Assembly (NCBI RefSeq): GCF_015689335.1
Contig: NZ_CP065053.1
Span: 1,798,001-1,862,000, forward strand
Length of the DNA stretch: 64,000 nt
Direction: 5' to 3'
DNA from: Massilia antarctica
GTDB lineage: Bacteria > Pseudomonadota > Gammaproteobacteria > Burkholderiales > Burkholderiaceae_D
The notes beneath the pieces are model-generated. The model saw only the letters and a program-made list of their open reading frames with translations. It ran no database searches and was not told the DNA's origin. A program made the position numbers and the translations under genes. This document shows positions 39,802-47,396 of this stretch, piece by piece (within the stretch, counting starts at the first letter, position 1; the number at the start of each line of letters is the position of its first letter).

Positions 39802-40233
39802 ATGGCGGATTTGTACGACACCGACGTGGTGGCCTGGGCATACCAGCAGGCTGCCTTATTGCGGGCGCGGCAGTGGTCGGCGCTCGACTTCGACAATATC
39901 GCCGAAGAGATCGAAGGCGTGGCCAAGGCGGAAAAGCGCGAGCTGGGCCGGCGCATGTCGGCCTTGTTTGCGCAATTGCTGGAATGGAAGCTGCATCCTG
40001 AGCGGCGCGACAGCGGTTTGCTCAGAAGCATAGGCGACCAGCGCGTGAGCATCGGGCGCGTCTTGCGCAAGATGCCCAGCTTGCAGTCGGCCTTGATCGA
40101 TGTCGACTGGCTCGACGATGCCTGGAAGGATGCTCTGGGCATTGCCGGCGGAACCATGGAACTGGACGGATTCCCGCGAAGGTGCCCGTGGACCCTGGTC
40201 CAGGTGCTCGCTGAACATTTTTTGCCGGATTAA
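39802..40233 (+). CDS. DUF29 family protein (intact copy)
   Basis: The 143-residue protein MADLYDTDVVAWAYQQAALL ... WSALDFDNIAEEIEGVAKAE is a complete DUF29 member with the usual C-terminal CPWTLVQVLAEHFLPD. It is a paralogue of the frameshifted copy 0.9 kb upstream, sharing the YDTDVxAW, RxRxWSALDxxNxAEEIEG and D.DWL...W.DAL patterns. It appears to be cytoplasmic and helical. The function of DUF29 is not known to me. An inverted repeat follows at 40293. Confidence 0.85.
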   Translation: MADLYDTDVVAWAYQQAALLRARQWSALDFDNIAEEIEGVAKAEKRELGRRMSALFAQLLEWKLHPERRDSGLLRSIGDQRVSIGRVLRKMPSLQSALIDVDWLDDAWKDALGIAGGTMELDGFPRRCPWTLVQVLAEHFLPD

Positions 40234-40292
40234 CGCTTTCAGATTGCATTTGCCTCATCCATCAAACGCGGCAGCGCCGGCCCGGCCGCTAG

Positions 40293-40326
40293 TGCCGTCG
40301 ACGGGAGTGTCATCCCGTCGACGGCA
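40293..40326. terminator. Perfect 14-bp hairpin between convergent genes
   Basis: TGCCGTCGACGGGA and TCCCGTCGACGGCA pair completely around GTGTCA. The hairpin lies between the convergent DUF29 and esterase genes, 59 and 3 bases from their stop codons, and could terminate both. No T tract is present. Each arm contains the palindrome GTCGAC. Confidence 0.55.
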
Positions 40327-40329
40327 GCC

Positions 40330-41658
40330 TTAGCGCTTGGTCTGGAAAAAGCGCATCATTTCCCGGCTGGCGTCCGGTCCCTTGCCGTCCGTATAGCTGC
40401 CGCGTGCGCTGCCGCCGGACCAGGCATGGCCGGCGCCGTGGATCAGCCACTGTTCCGCCTGCGGCGTGCCATCGGCGCGCTGGTGCACGGTGCGCGTGTA
40501 GGCATGCCCGTCCGGCACGCGGCCCGGCTCGGTGACGAAGCCCTTTGACTCCTGATGCGCTCCGCGCTTGATCAGCTCGTCGCCATTGACCGGATGCACG
40601 GTCGTATCCTTGTCGCCATGGAAAACGATGATGGGAATCGACTTGCCGCTGGCCTTTTGCGGCCCGAAATTACCCTTCATCGCCGCCAGTGCCGATGGCA
40701 AGTCGTGGGCCGAGGCGAACGGCAGCCCCGAGTGCACGCCCACTGCCGCGTACAGCTCTGGATACAGGGTCCCCATGATGGTCGCCATGGCCCCGCCCGC
40801 CGACAGTCCGGCCACATATACCTGGCTCTTGTCGACCGCGTGCTTGTGCATCACCGTCTCGGTAATGCCGGCAATGATCGATGGCTCGCCCTGGCCGTGT
40901 TGCTGGTCAACCGCATTGAACCAGTTCCAGCAGCGCGAGGAATTGGCTTGTACCGATTGCGCCGGATACACGACCAGGCACTGCATTTCCTCGGCCAGCG
41001 CGTTCATCTGCGTGCCCGTGGCGAAGTCGTCCGGGTCTTGGGTGCAGCCGTGCAACATGACGACCAGCGGCATCGGCTGCCCGGTGGAGGTGCTGGGCTC
41101 GTACAACTTGTAGGTCCGGGTACCGGCCGCGTTCGTGAAGCTGCCGTCGGTAAATTTTCCGGGCAAGGCGTCGGCCGCGGTCGCCGACCCGCCGCCGTGC
41201 ATGCCGGGCAGGTCGAAATGCGGCATCTTGAACGCGGCATGCCCGTTCGCTCCCGCACGGTCGAGCTTGGCCAGCAGGTCGGGCATCAGCTTGTTGAATG
41301 CCGCGGTGGCTTCCTGCACCGCATTCTTGACGTATTGCTCTTGCGTCGGCGCGGCTGCGGCCTGCGGCTGCGCCGCCTCTGCTTGCGGCTGCGCTTGCGC
41401 CTGGGTTGGCGGGACCGGCGGCACCGCGCTCTCGCGCGCACTCGTTCCTGCGTGCGCCGGCGCCGCATTCAGGTCGCGCATCGCCGGGGCAGCGTCGCGC
41501 GCGGCCGATGGCGCCGCCTGCCGGGCAGCTGCCGCTTTGTGGGGCGTGAGGACCTTGAGGGCCTCATGAATGACGCTGGTAGCGGCTTTCGGTCCCTGGC
41601 CCATCAGGGCCTTGGTTGCAGCCCGCATGTTCGCGAACAGTTTCTCATTGAGTTTCAT
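40330..41658 (-). CDS. PHB depolymerase family esterase
   Basis: The 442-residue protein belongs to the esterase/LpqC type of PHB depolymerases: PLVVMLHGCTQDPDDFA at the oxyanion region, the lipase box GLSAGGAMAT with the catalytic Ser, IIVFHGDKDTTV with the Asp, and HGAGHAWSGG with the His. An Ala/Gln/Pro-rich N-terminal region (about 40-105) separates a basic start from the catalytic domain. No typical signal peptide is visible, so it may be an intracellular depolymerase or esterase. A CopG-type gene lies just upstream on the same strand. Confidence 0.88.
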   Translation of the reverse strand: MKLNEKLFANMRAATKALMGQGPKAATSVIHEALKVLTPHKAAAARQAAPSAARDAAPAMRDLNAAPAHAGTSARESAVPPVPPTQAQAQPQAEAAQPQAAAAPTQEQYVKNAVQEATAAFNKLMPDLLAKLDRAGANGHAAFKMPHFDLPGMHGGGSATAADALPGKFTDGSFTNAAGTRTYKLYEPSTSTGQPMPLVVMLHGCTQDPDDFATGTQMNALAEEMQCLVVYPAQSVQANSSRCWNWFNAVDQQHGQGEPSIIAGITETVMHKHAVDKSQVYVAGLSAGGAMATIMGTLYPELYAAVGVHSGLPFASAHDLPSALAAMKGNFGPQKASGKSIPIIVFHGDKDTTVHPVNGDELIKRGAHQESKGFVTEPGRVPDGHAYTRTVHQRADGTPQAEQWLIHGAGHAWSGGSARGSYTDGKGPDASREMMRFFQTKR

Positions 41659-41680
41659 TGGTTTTCCTTATATAAGCGCA

Positions 41681-42094
41681 TCACAGGATGCGGCTTGCCA
41701 GTGCTGTCTTGATCACGCTGCTCGCATGCAGGGCGCCAAGCACAAAGATGGATTCGATGGTTGCCAGCGCCAGCTCCACCGAGACGTCGCTGGCAATGCT
41801 GGCCATGCCCAGTACCTGGATCTGCAAGCGTTCGCCCGCTTCCAGCGCCGCTTCGAGGTCGGCGCGGGAATAATGATGCATCCCCAGCACCAGGCTCTTG
41901 CGCGCTACCGTTTGCCGCACCACCTCGGCATGGGTGTTCAACTGGTTCCGGATCGCCGTGCGTATCAGGTCGGTGCGGTTCGAGTAAAAACCTTCACTGA
42001 CCAGCAGGTCGATCTGGCCCAGGTCGATCAAGCCCAGGTTGATGGTGATTTTTTCCGATTCGGCGGGTTTGGTTTTCAGGTCCCGGGCATTCAT
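41681..42094 (-). CDS. CopG/ribbon-helix-helix family protein
   Basis: The 137-residue protein has an N-terminal ribbon-helix-helix segment, KITINLGLIDLGQIDLLVSE followed by GFYSNRTDLIRTAIRNQL, typical of CopG regulators. The C-terminal half (SVELALATIESIFVLGALHA) is a hydrophobic helix bundle of unknown role. I use the ATG at 42094 with GGAGA upstream. It precedes the PHB-depolymerase-like gene by 22 bases and probably shares its transcript. Confidence 0.85.
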   Translation of the reverse strand: MNARDLKTKPAESEKITINLGLIDLGQIDLLVSEGFYSNRTDLIRTAIRNQLNTHAEVVRQTVARKSLVLGMHHYSRADLEAALEAGERLQIQVLGMASIASDVSVELALATIESIFVLGALHASSVIKTALASRIL

Positions 42095-42237
42095 ATGTCT
42101 CCAATAACATCTTCGCGGCATCCGTACGCCATCTGTATGGATGGTAGTCTACCCGTATGGGGTCGTCCGTCAAGCGCGATTCGTCTGAATGCGATAATGG
42201 CGTTTTTATGTATCAATCCCGTCACAGCGGAGGAACG

Positions 42238-42603
42238 ATGGCAAGCATCACAGGAATCGACCATGTGCAGGTCGCCATGCCGGTTGGCGGCGAAGCGCAG
42301 GCGCGCGCCTTTTACAGCGGCGTGCTGGGCCTGGCCGAAGTGCCTAAGCCGGCCCATCTGGCCGTGCGCGGCGGCGCGTGGTTCCAGTGCGGCGCCGCCC
42401 AGCTCCACCTGGGGGCCGACAGCGCCTTCCAGGCCGCCCGAAAAGCCCATCCAGCCCTCATCGTCGATGGTTTCGCCGACTTTGTCGGTGCGTTGGCTGA
42501 CCTTGGCGTCCAGGTTCAGCTGGACGAGATGGTTGCCGGCCTGCGCCGCGCCACCGTGAACGATCCCTTCGGGAACAAGGTCGAGCTCATCGAGCAACGT
42601 TAA
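42238..42603 (+). CDS. VOC superfamily (glyoxalase/bleomycin resistance-like) protein
   Basis: The 121-residue protein is a single VOC domain: GIDHVQVAMPVGGEAQARAF with the first metal-ligand His, and a C-terminal VNDPFGNKVELIEQ with the Glu. The metal-binding pattern is kept. The reaction is unknown; VOC proteins include isomerases, dioxygenases and ligand binders. GGAGGAAC precedes the ATG. It begins a plus-strand operon of five closely spaced genes. Confidence 0.88.
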   Translation: MASITGIDHVQVAMPVGGEAQARAFYSGVLGLAEVPKPAHLAVRGGAWFQCGAAQLHLGADSAFQAARKAHPALIVDGFADFVGALADLGVQVQLDEMVAGLRRATVNDPFGNKVELIEQR

Positions 42604-42622
42604 AAGAAGGCATAATCCGAGC

Positions 42623-43057
42623 ATGAGTCCCGATCTGCAAGCCGGCTTCCGCTTTGAGTGGAGCTACACCGTCCCGGCGCGCGCCACCGTGCCGCAGCTG
42701 TACCACGATACCGATTTCTGCCGCGACATGCCCGACGTGCTCGCCACCGGCTACATGGTCGGCATGATGGAACTGGCCTGCCTGCACGGCATCATGCCGT
42801 TCATGGACTGGCCGCGTGAGCAAAGCGTGGGCACCATGGTGCATTTTTCCCATTTCGCGCCGACCCCGCCCGGCATGACCCTGACGGTCAAGGGGGAAGT
42901 GCTCGAAGTGGCGGGCCGGCGCGTGCTGTTCCGGGTCGAGGCCTGGGATGGCGTCGACCGCATCTGCGAAGGCACCCACGAACGCCACGTGATCGACCCG
43001 GCCCGCTTCAACGCCAGGGTCGCCGCCAAGGCCGCTGCCGGCGCGGAGCTGGCATGA
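42623..43057 (+). CDS. Hotdog-fold thioesterase (FlK-like)
   Basis: The 144-residue protein has the hotdog pattern of the FlK-like/fluoroacetyl-CoA thioesterase group: VPARATVPQLYHDTDFCRDM, LATGYMVGMMELACLHGI, and EQSVGTMVHFSHFAPTPPGM. It probably hydrolyses a small acyl-CoA in the cytoplasm. The 4-base ATGA overlap with the DUF1289 gene suggests coupled translation. Confidence 0.85.
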   Translation: MSPDLQAGFRFEWSYTVPARATVPQLYHDTDFCRDMPDVLATGYMVGMMELACLHGIMPFMDWPREQSVGTMVHFSHFAPTPPGMTLTVKGEVLEVAGRRVLFRVEAWDGVDRICEGTHERHVIDPARFNARVAAKAAAGAELA

Positions 43058-43260
43058 ATCCCGAACTGCAGACGCCGGTGCCGTCTCCCTGCATCAGCCT
43101 GTGCGAAATGGCGCCCGATACCGCATCCGGTAAGGGCCTGTGCCGCGGCTGCCTGCGCACCCTCGATGAAATCGTCGCCTGGGGCAATGCCTCGGATGAG
43201 TACAAACGCGCGGTCTGGGCCGAGATCCGCCGCCGCGAAGCCGAACTGGACTTTGACTAA
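43054..43260 (+). CDS. DUF1289 family small cysteine protein
   Basis: The 68-residue protein has the DUF1289 cysteine pattern: PSPCISLCEM, GLCRGCLRTLDEI and WGNASDEYKRAVW. The four cysteines probably bind an iron-sulfur cluster or zinc. Function is unknown. It overlaps the thioesterase by 4 bases, and its TAA directly abuts the next ATG. Confidence 0.9.
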   Translation: MNPELQTPVPSPCISLCEMAPDTASGKGLCRGCLRTLDEIVAWGNASDEYKRAVWAEIRRREAELDFD

Positions 43261-43704
43261 ATGAACTTTTACCAGCCGCAGCAAGCGGTCACCGGCCCGT
43301 CCTACGGGACCGGCTTCAAGGTCTTCGCCACCGTCGTCACCGTGGTGCTGCTGCTGTACGGCGCCAGCGTGGCATGGCGCTTTCCGCTGATGTCGTTCGG
43401 CCTCGGCGTCAAGGCGCTGCTGCTCGGCGCCGGCGTGATGCTGGGAGTGAGTTATTACTGGTTCCTGCGCGCCACCACCACCGTCGACACTACCGGCATC
43501 CGCCAGACCTGGCTGTACGACAAGCAGGTCGAATGGCGCGAGGTGCGCGGCGCCAAGATGATCGGCATTCCCTACGTCTCCTGGCTGTTCCCGCCACGCA
43601 TGGTTGTTCGCACTGGCAATTCCTTTATGACCTTCAATGGCGGCTCGCAAGCCGTCCTGATCGAGTTCGCCAAGATCTCGCTCGCGTTTCAGATGAAAAA
43701 ATGA
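43261..43704 (+). CDS. Inner-membrane protein with possible PH-like domain
   Basis: The 147-residue protein has two transmembrane segments (about 19-39 and 48-68) and a C-terminal soluble half with beta pattern TTTVDTTGIRQTWLYDKQVE and WREVRGAKM, similar to bacterial PH domains. It starts immediately after the DUF1289 stop codon and ends in a 4-base overlap with the MBL hydrolase gene, so it is part of the operon. No specific function can be given. Confidence 0.75.
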   Translation: MNFYQPQQAVTGPSYGTGFKVFATVVTVVLLLYGASVAWRFPLMSFGLGVKALLLGAGVMLGVSYYWFLRATTTVDTTGIRQTWLYDKQVEWREVRGAKMIGIPYVSWLFPPRMVVRTGNSFMTFNGGSQAVLIEFAKISLAFQMKK

Positions 43705-44657
43705 GTTCCCCTATGAGTGCAGTGTTAAATTCCGATCCGGCGCGCTTGCCGGCATCGATGCAGGTGTTCGAGCGCGGCTGGCTGTCGTCCAACAATGTGC
43801 TGTTCACCGGCCCCGGCGACACCACCCTGATCGACAGCGGCTACAAAACCCATGTCCCGCAGACCTTGGCGCTGGTCGGCCACGCGCTAGGTGAACGGCC
43901 CCTGGCGCGTATCATCAATACCCACCTGCATTCGGACCACTGCGGCGGCAACGCGGCGCTGAAGGCGCGCTACGGCTGCCGCATCGGCATTCCCGTGGCC
44001 GAGGCCGCCAGTGTTGCAGCCTGGGACGAGGATGCGCTCAGCTTCAAGGCCACCGGCCAGCAGTGCGAGCCGTTTGGCGCCGATTTCACCGTCGCGCCCG
44101 GCGACGAGCTGGAACTGGGCGGCCAGCTGTGGCAAGCCTTGGGTGCACCCGGCCACCATCCGCATTCGCTGATCTTCTTTTGCCCGAGCGAAGGCATCGT
44201 CATTTCGGCCGACGCCCTGTGGCGCAACGGTTTCGGCGTGATTTTTCCCGAGCTCGACGGCGAATCGGGCTTCCTCGAAGCGCGCGCCACGCTCGACCTG
44301 ATCGACAGCCTCGACGCCCGCCTCGTCATTCCCGGCCATGGCGCCATGTTCACCGACGTCCAGCCGGCGCTGAAACGCGCCTTCACCCGCATGGATTTCC
44401 TTGAAGCCGATCCGCTGCGCAATGCCGAAAACGCGGTCAAGGTGATCCTCAAGTTTCTGCTGCTCGAACGCCAGCGCATTCGCTTGGCTCAGGTGGCGGA
44501 CATGTTCGCCAGCATTCCCGTGCTCGACAAGGTGCGCGGGCGGGCCCTGCAGCGTTTCGAGACATCCGCCCAGATGGCCGACTGGGCCGTGCAATCGCTG
44601 GTGCGGGCGGGCGCCGCCAAGCGCGATGGCGAGGATCTGGTCAACAGCGACTTGTAA
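43701..44657 (+). CDS. Metallo-beta-lactamase fold hydrolase
   Basis: The 318-residue protein has the MBL motif NTHLHSDHCGGNAAL (HxHxDH), the downstream APGHHPHSL and HGAMF histidines, and DALWRNGFG with the Asp. The C-terminal winged-helix-like region (LKFLLLERQRIRLAQVADMF) is typical of the LACTB2/hydroxyacylglutathione-like subgroup. It likely hydrolyses a thioester or lactone in the cytoplasm. The start at 43701 overlaps the upstream stop by 4 bases. Confidence 0.88.
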   Translation: MSSPMSAVLNSDPARLPASMQVFERGWLSSNNVLFTGPGDTTLIDSGYKTHVPQTLALVGHALGERPLARIINTHLHSDHCGGNAALKARYGCRIGIPVAEAASVAAWDEDALSFKATGQQCEPFGADFTVAPGDELELGGQLWQALGAPGHHPHSLIFFCPSEGIVISADALWRNGFGVIFPELDGESGFLEARATLDLIDSLDARLVIPGHGAMFTDVQPALKRAFTRMDFLEADPLRNAENAVKVILKFLLLERQRIRLAQVADMFASIPVLDKVRGRALQRFETSAQMADWAVQSLVRAGAAKRDGEDLVNSDL

Positions 44658-44753
44658 ACACGCCTCCGCCGATTTTCAAGCACGATCGTTCTTTTTTCAC
44701 ACTATAATGGTTGGAAATTGCTTCCATCCACTTTTTTCGATTGCGAGACCGAC

Positions 44754-45707
44754 ATGGCATTGCCCGCCGCGCTGCAAAACCTCACCCTTCCCGTCATTGG
44801 ATCGCCGATGTTCATCGCCAGCGGGCCCGCGCTGGTGGCGGCGCAGTGCAAGGCGGGGATCGTCGGTTCCTTCCCGGCGCTCAACGCCCGTCCCGCCGAG
44901 CTGCTCGATACCTGGCTGACCGACCTCAAGAAAGAATTGTCCGATTACCAAGCCGCCAATCCGGGTGCCAGGGTCGGGCCGATCGCGGTCAACCAGATCG
45001 TGCACCAGTCCAACGACCGTCTGGAACACGACGTGGCGATGTGCGTCAAGCATCAGGTGCCCATCATCATCTCCTCCTTGCGCGCGCCGCCGAAGGAGAT
45101 GCTGGACGCCATCCACAGCTACGGCGGCATCGTGCTGCACGATGTGGTGTCGATCCGCCATGCCGAAAAGGCGCTGGAAGCCGGTGTCGACGGCCTGATT
45201 CTGGTGGCTGCTGGCGCTGGCGGGCATGCCGGGCCGCTGTCGCCGTTCGCGCTGGTGGGCGAAGTGCGTAAATTTTTCAACGGTCCGGTGGCTTTGTCGG
45301 GATCGATCGCCACCGGCGACGCGATCCTGGCGGCGCAGGCGATGGGCGCGGATTTCGCGTATATCGGCTCGCGCTGGCTGGCGACCAAGGAATCGAATGT
45401 GACGGATGAGTACCGCGACGCGATCGTGGACTCGGCGGCGGCGGACATTGTCTACACCAACCTGTTTACCGGCGTGCACGGCAACTACCTGAAAAAATCG
45501 ATTATCAATGCCGGACTCGATCCGGATGCCTTGCCGGAATCGGACAAATCGAAGATGAGTTTCGGTTCGGGCAGCGCCAAGGCCTGGCGCGACATCTGGG
45601 GCGCGGGGCAGGGCGTGGGGATGATGAATGACGTGCCGACGGTGGCCGAGATGGTGGCGCGGTTGAAGCAGGAATACGACGCCGCGCGCGCGCGTTTGGC
45701 ACTGTAA
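44754..45707 (+). CDS. Nitronate monooxygenase (class I, FMN)
   Basis: The 317-residue TIM-barrel flavoprotein has VIGSPMFIASGPALVAAQCK at the N-terminus, GLILVAAGAGGHAGPLSPFA with the FMN-binding glycines and active His, SGSIATGDAILAAQAMGADF, and GSRWLATKES. This fits class I nitronate monooxygenases, which detoxify propionate-3-nitronate. Start ATG at 44754. An REP-like repeat separates it from the convergent chitinase gene. Confidence 0.92.
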   Translation: MALPAALQNLTLPVIGSPMFIASGPALVAAQCKAGIVGSFPALNARPAELLDTWLTDLKKELSDYQAANPGARVGPIAVNQIVHQSNDRLEHDVAMCVKHQVPIIISSLRAPPKEMLDAIHSYGGIVLHDVVSIRHAEKALEAGVDGLILVAAGAGGHAGPLSPFALVGEVRKFFNGPVALSGSIATGDAILAAQAMGADFAYIGSRWLATKESNVTDEYRDAIVDSAAADIVYTNLFTGVHGNYLKKSIINAGLDPDALPESDKSKMSFGSGSAKAWRDIWGAGQGVGMMNDVPTVAEMVARLKQEYDAARARLAL

Positions 45708-45713
45708 CCGCCG

Positions 45714-45802
45714 CGTCGTTCCCGCGCAGGCGGGAACCCAAGTTGGTGCTGTAGCCGTTAGCTGAGCAAGGAACTTGGGTTCCCGCCTGCGCGGGAACGA
45801 CG
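45714..45802. repeat. REP-like inverted repeat, copy 2 (canonical)
   Basis: Two 31-bp arms, 45714-45744 and 45772-45802, are perfect inverted copies (CGTCGTTCCCGCGCAGGCGG onward, ending CCCAAGTT). The spacer is 27 bases. Each arm also contains its own small palindrome, TTCCCGC and GCGGGAA. The spacer ends GCTGAGCAAGG, like copy 1. The element lies between two convergent genes. Confidence 0.92.
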
Positions 45803-45805
45803 AGT

Positions 45806-47305
45806 TTACTGAAGTTTAACCTTCCAGTTATCCTGCACACACTTCACGTAATTATCCGCAATCAGCGCGCTGTACGGCGTCTGGTAGCTGACCAGCTGGC
45901 ACTGGTTCTGCCCGCCTTCATTCCAATTCTTCTCCCAGTAAATGCTGTACGACGCCGAACTCGACGCTCCGAAGCGCTGCATCGTGGCGCACGATAACTG
46001 CTCCGTACCCACATTCCAGCCCAACTCGCCCGCGAACTGCTTGTAGTAGTTGATGCGGTTCTGCGCCGCCGCCTTTTCCGTCCCCTGGCCGCACTCGGCA
46101 TTGATGATCATGATCGTCGTGGCAAAGTTGTTGCCAGCCCCCGCCGCACGGTCGGCCGCGTTCGGTACCCAGGTGCCGTCGATCACGTGCAGCATCGATG
46201 GCTTGGGCGGCTGCGGATACGCGAAGAAGAATGTTGCCGACGCCAGGTTCAGCCACGTCGACGCCACCCGGTCCGGCTCGCGCAGCAGCACCGACTGGTC
46301 GCCCTTGAACATGATCTGCGAGAACGGCCCGTAGTTGTAGTTGTACGAGAGCTGCTTGGCGCCGCGTCCGAAATACTTCTTGAAGCTGCCGTCCGCATTT
46401 TTCCCGCACGTCCAGACCCCGTTGAACACGGGATCGGCGCACTCGGCATTGTAGCCGCAGCCGGCGCCGGTTTCGTCGCAGCCCAGTTCGCGCAGATATT
46501 TCAAGCCCTGGCGCCATTCGGGAATCGGATTGCTCGCGTTGTGCTCGCCGGTTTCCTGCGCAAAGTGCGCGAACATGGTTGCCAAGGAATGCCGGCAGAT
46601 GCCGTCGGCATCGCGCCCGTCGCTGTAGTTGTCGCAGATGGCTGGAAACTTGGCCACCGCCTGCAGAAAACGTTGGTAGGTATAGCTCGGTTCGCGCACC
46701 GCGAAGAAATGATCCCATTGGGTCGCCGGCAGCAACCGCTCGACCCGCTTCACGTTGATCGGATTATCGCTGCGTCCCGGCACGACCTGCTCGACAGCCA
46801 CATTGTCCAGCGTACGGATCGACGCTTTGACCTTGCGGAAGAAGGCATTGTCGGTCAGTTGCGCTTCGCGTGCCTCGGCCTGCGCCTTGGTCGGAACGCC
46901 GCCCGGAGGAGGCGTTGGCGTGGGAGTGGGCGTAGGAGTCGGTGTAGGAGTTGGCGTAGGAGTCGGAGTCGGAGTCGGAGTCGGAGTCGGAGTCGGAGTC
47001 GGAGTCGGAGTAGGCGTCGGCGTCACCGTACTCAACTCCCACGGCCCCCACTGCTCCGTTCCCGGCACATTACCTTGCGTCCACCACTTGGCCTTGTACA
47101 CCTTGCCCTGATAACTCGCGCACATTCCCACGGTGAACACCGCGCTCGGGCTCCATGGCGGGCACGTCGCGCTCGCATTGGCCTTGGCCAGCGAACTCTT
47201 CGCGCTCTGTGAGCCCGTGGATTCACCGCCGCCGCTGCTGCCGCCGCAGCCGGCGAGCACACCAGCCAGCAGTCCTGCTGCCAGCATCGATAATTGTTGT
47301 TTCAT
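45806..47305 (-). CDS. GH19 chitinase lipoprotein with CBM5/12 and Thr-Pro linker
   Basis: The 499-residue enzyme has a lipoprotein signal (LAGVLAGC, lipobox LAGC, then GGSSGGG). A CBM5/12-type chitin-binding module follows (TCPPWSPSAVFTVGMCASYQ ... KAKWWTQGNVPGTEQWGPWE), then a (TP)n linker of about 18 units, and finally a GH19 catalytic domain. Key GH19 features are FAHFAQETGEHN with the general acid Glu, and YFGRGAKQLSYNYNYGPFS. It cleaves chitin with inversion, probably from the cell surface. Two ATGs occur; I use 47305 because GGAG is 7 bases upstream. The same N-terminal layout occurs in the two GH18 enzymes nearby. Confidence 0.93.
   Translation of the reverse strand: MKQQLSMLAAGLLAGVLAGCGGSSGGGESTGSQSAKSSLAKANASATCPPWSPSAVFTVGMCASYQGKVYKAKWWTQGNVPGTEQWGPWELSTVTPTPTPTPTPTPTPTPTPTPTPTPTPTPTPTPTPTPTPPPGGVPTKAQAEAREAQLTDNAFFRKVKASIRTLDNVAVEQVVPGRSDNPINVKRVERLLPATQWDHFFAVREPSYTYQRFLQAVAKFPAICDNYSDGRDADGICRHSLATMFAHFAQETGEHNASNPIPEWRQGLKYLRELGCDETGAGCGYNAECADPVFNGVWTCGKNADGSFKKYFGRGAKQLSYNYNYGPFSQIMFKGDQSVLLREPDRVASTWLNLASATFFFAYPQPPKPSMLHVIDGTWVPNAADRAAGAGNNFATTIMIINAECGQGTEKAAAQNRINYYKQFAGELGWNVGTEQLSCATMQRFGASSSASYSIYWEKNWNEGGQNQCQLVSYQTPYSALIADNYVKCVQDNWKVKLQ
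46911..47018 (-). repeat. Hexamer repeat encoding the (TP)n linker, about 18 units
   Basis: On the plus strand the sequence is GGNGTN hexamers, with seven consecutive GGAGTC. It encodes alternating Thr-Pro on the minus strand. Length change by replication slippage would stay in frame. Confidence 0.9.
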
Positions 47306-47396
47306 ATTCATACTCCAGGAAAATGGATATCAGGCAGAAAAAACCCGGTAACGCGCACAGGCGTTCCCGGGTCCTTTCGTTTGAAAAATCAGCTAC

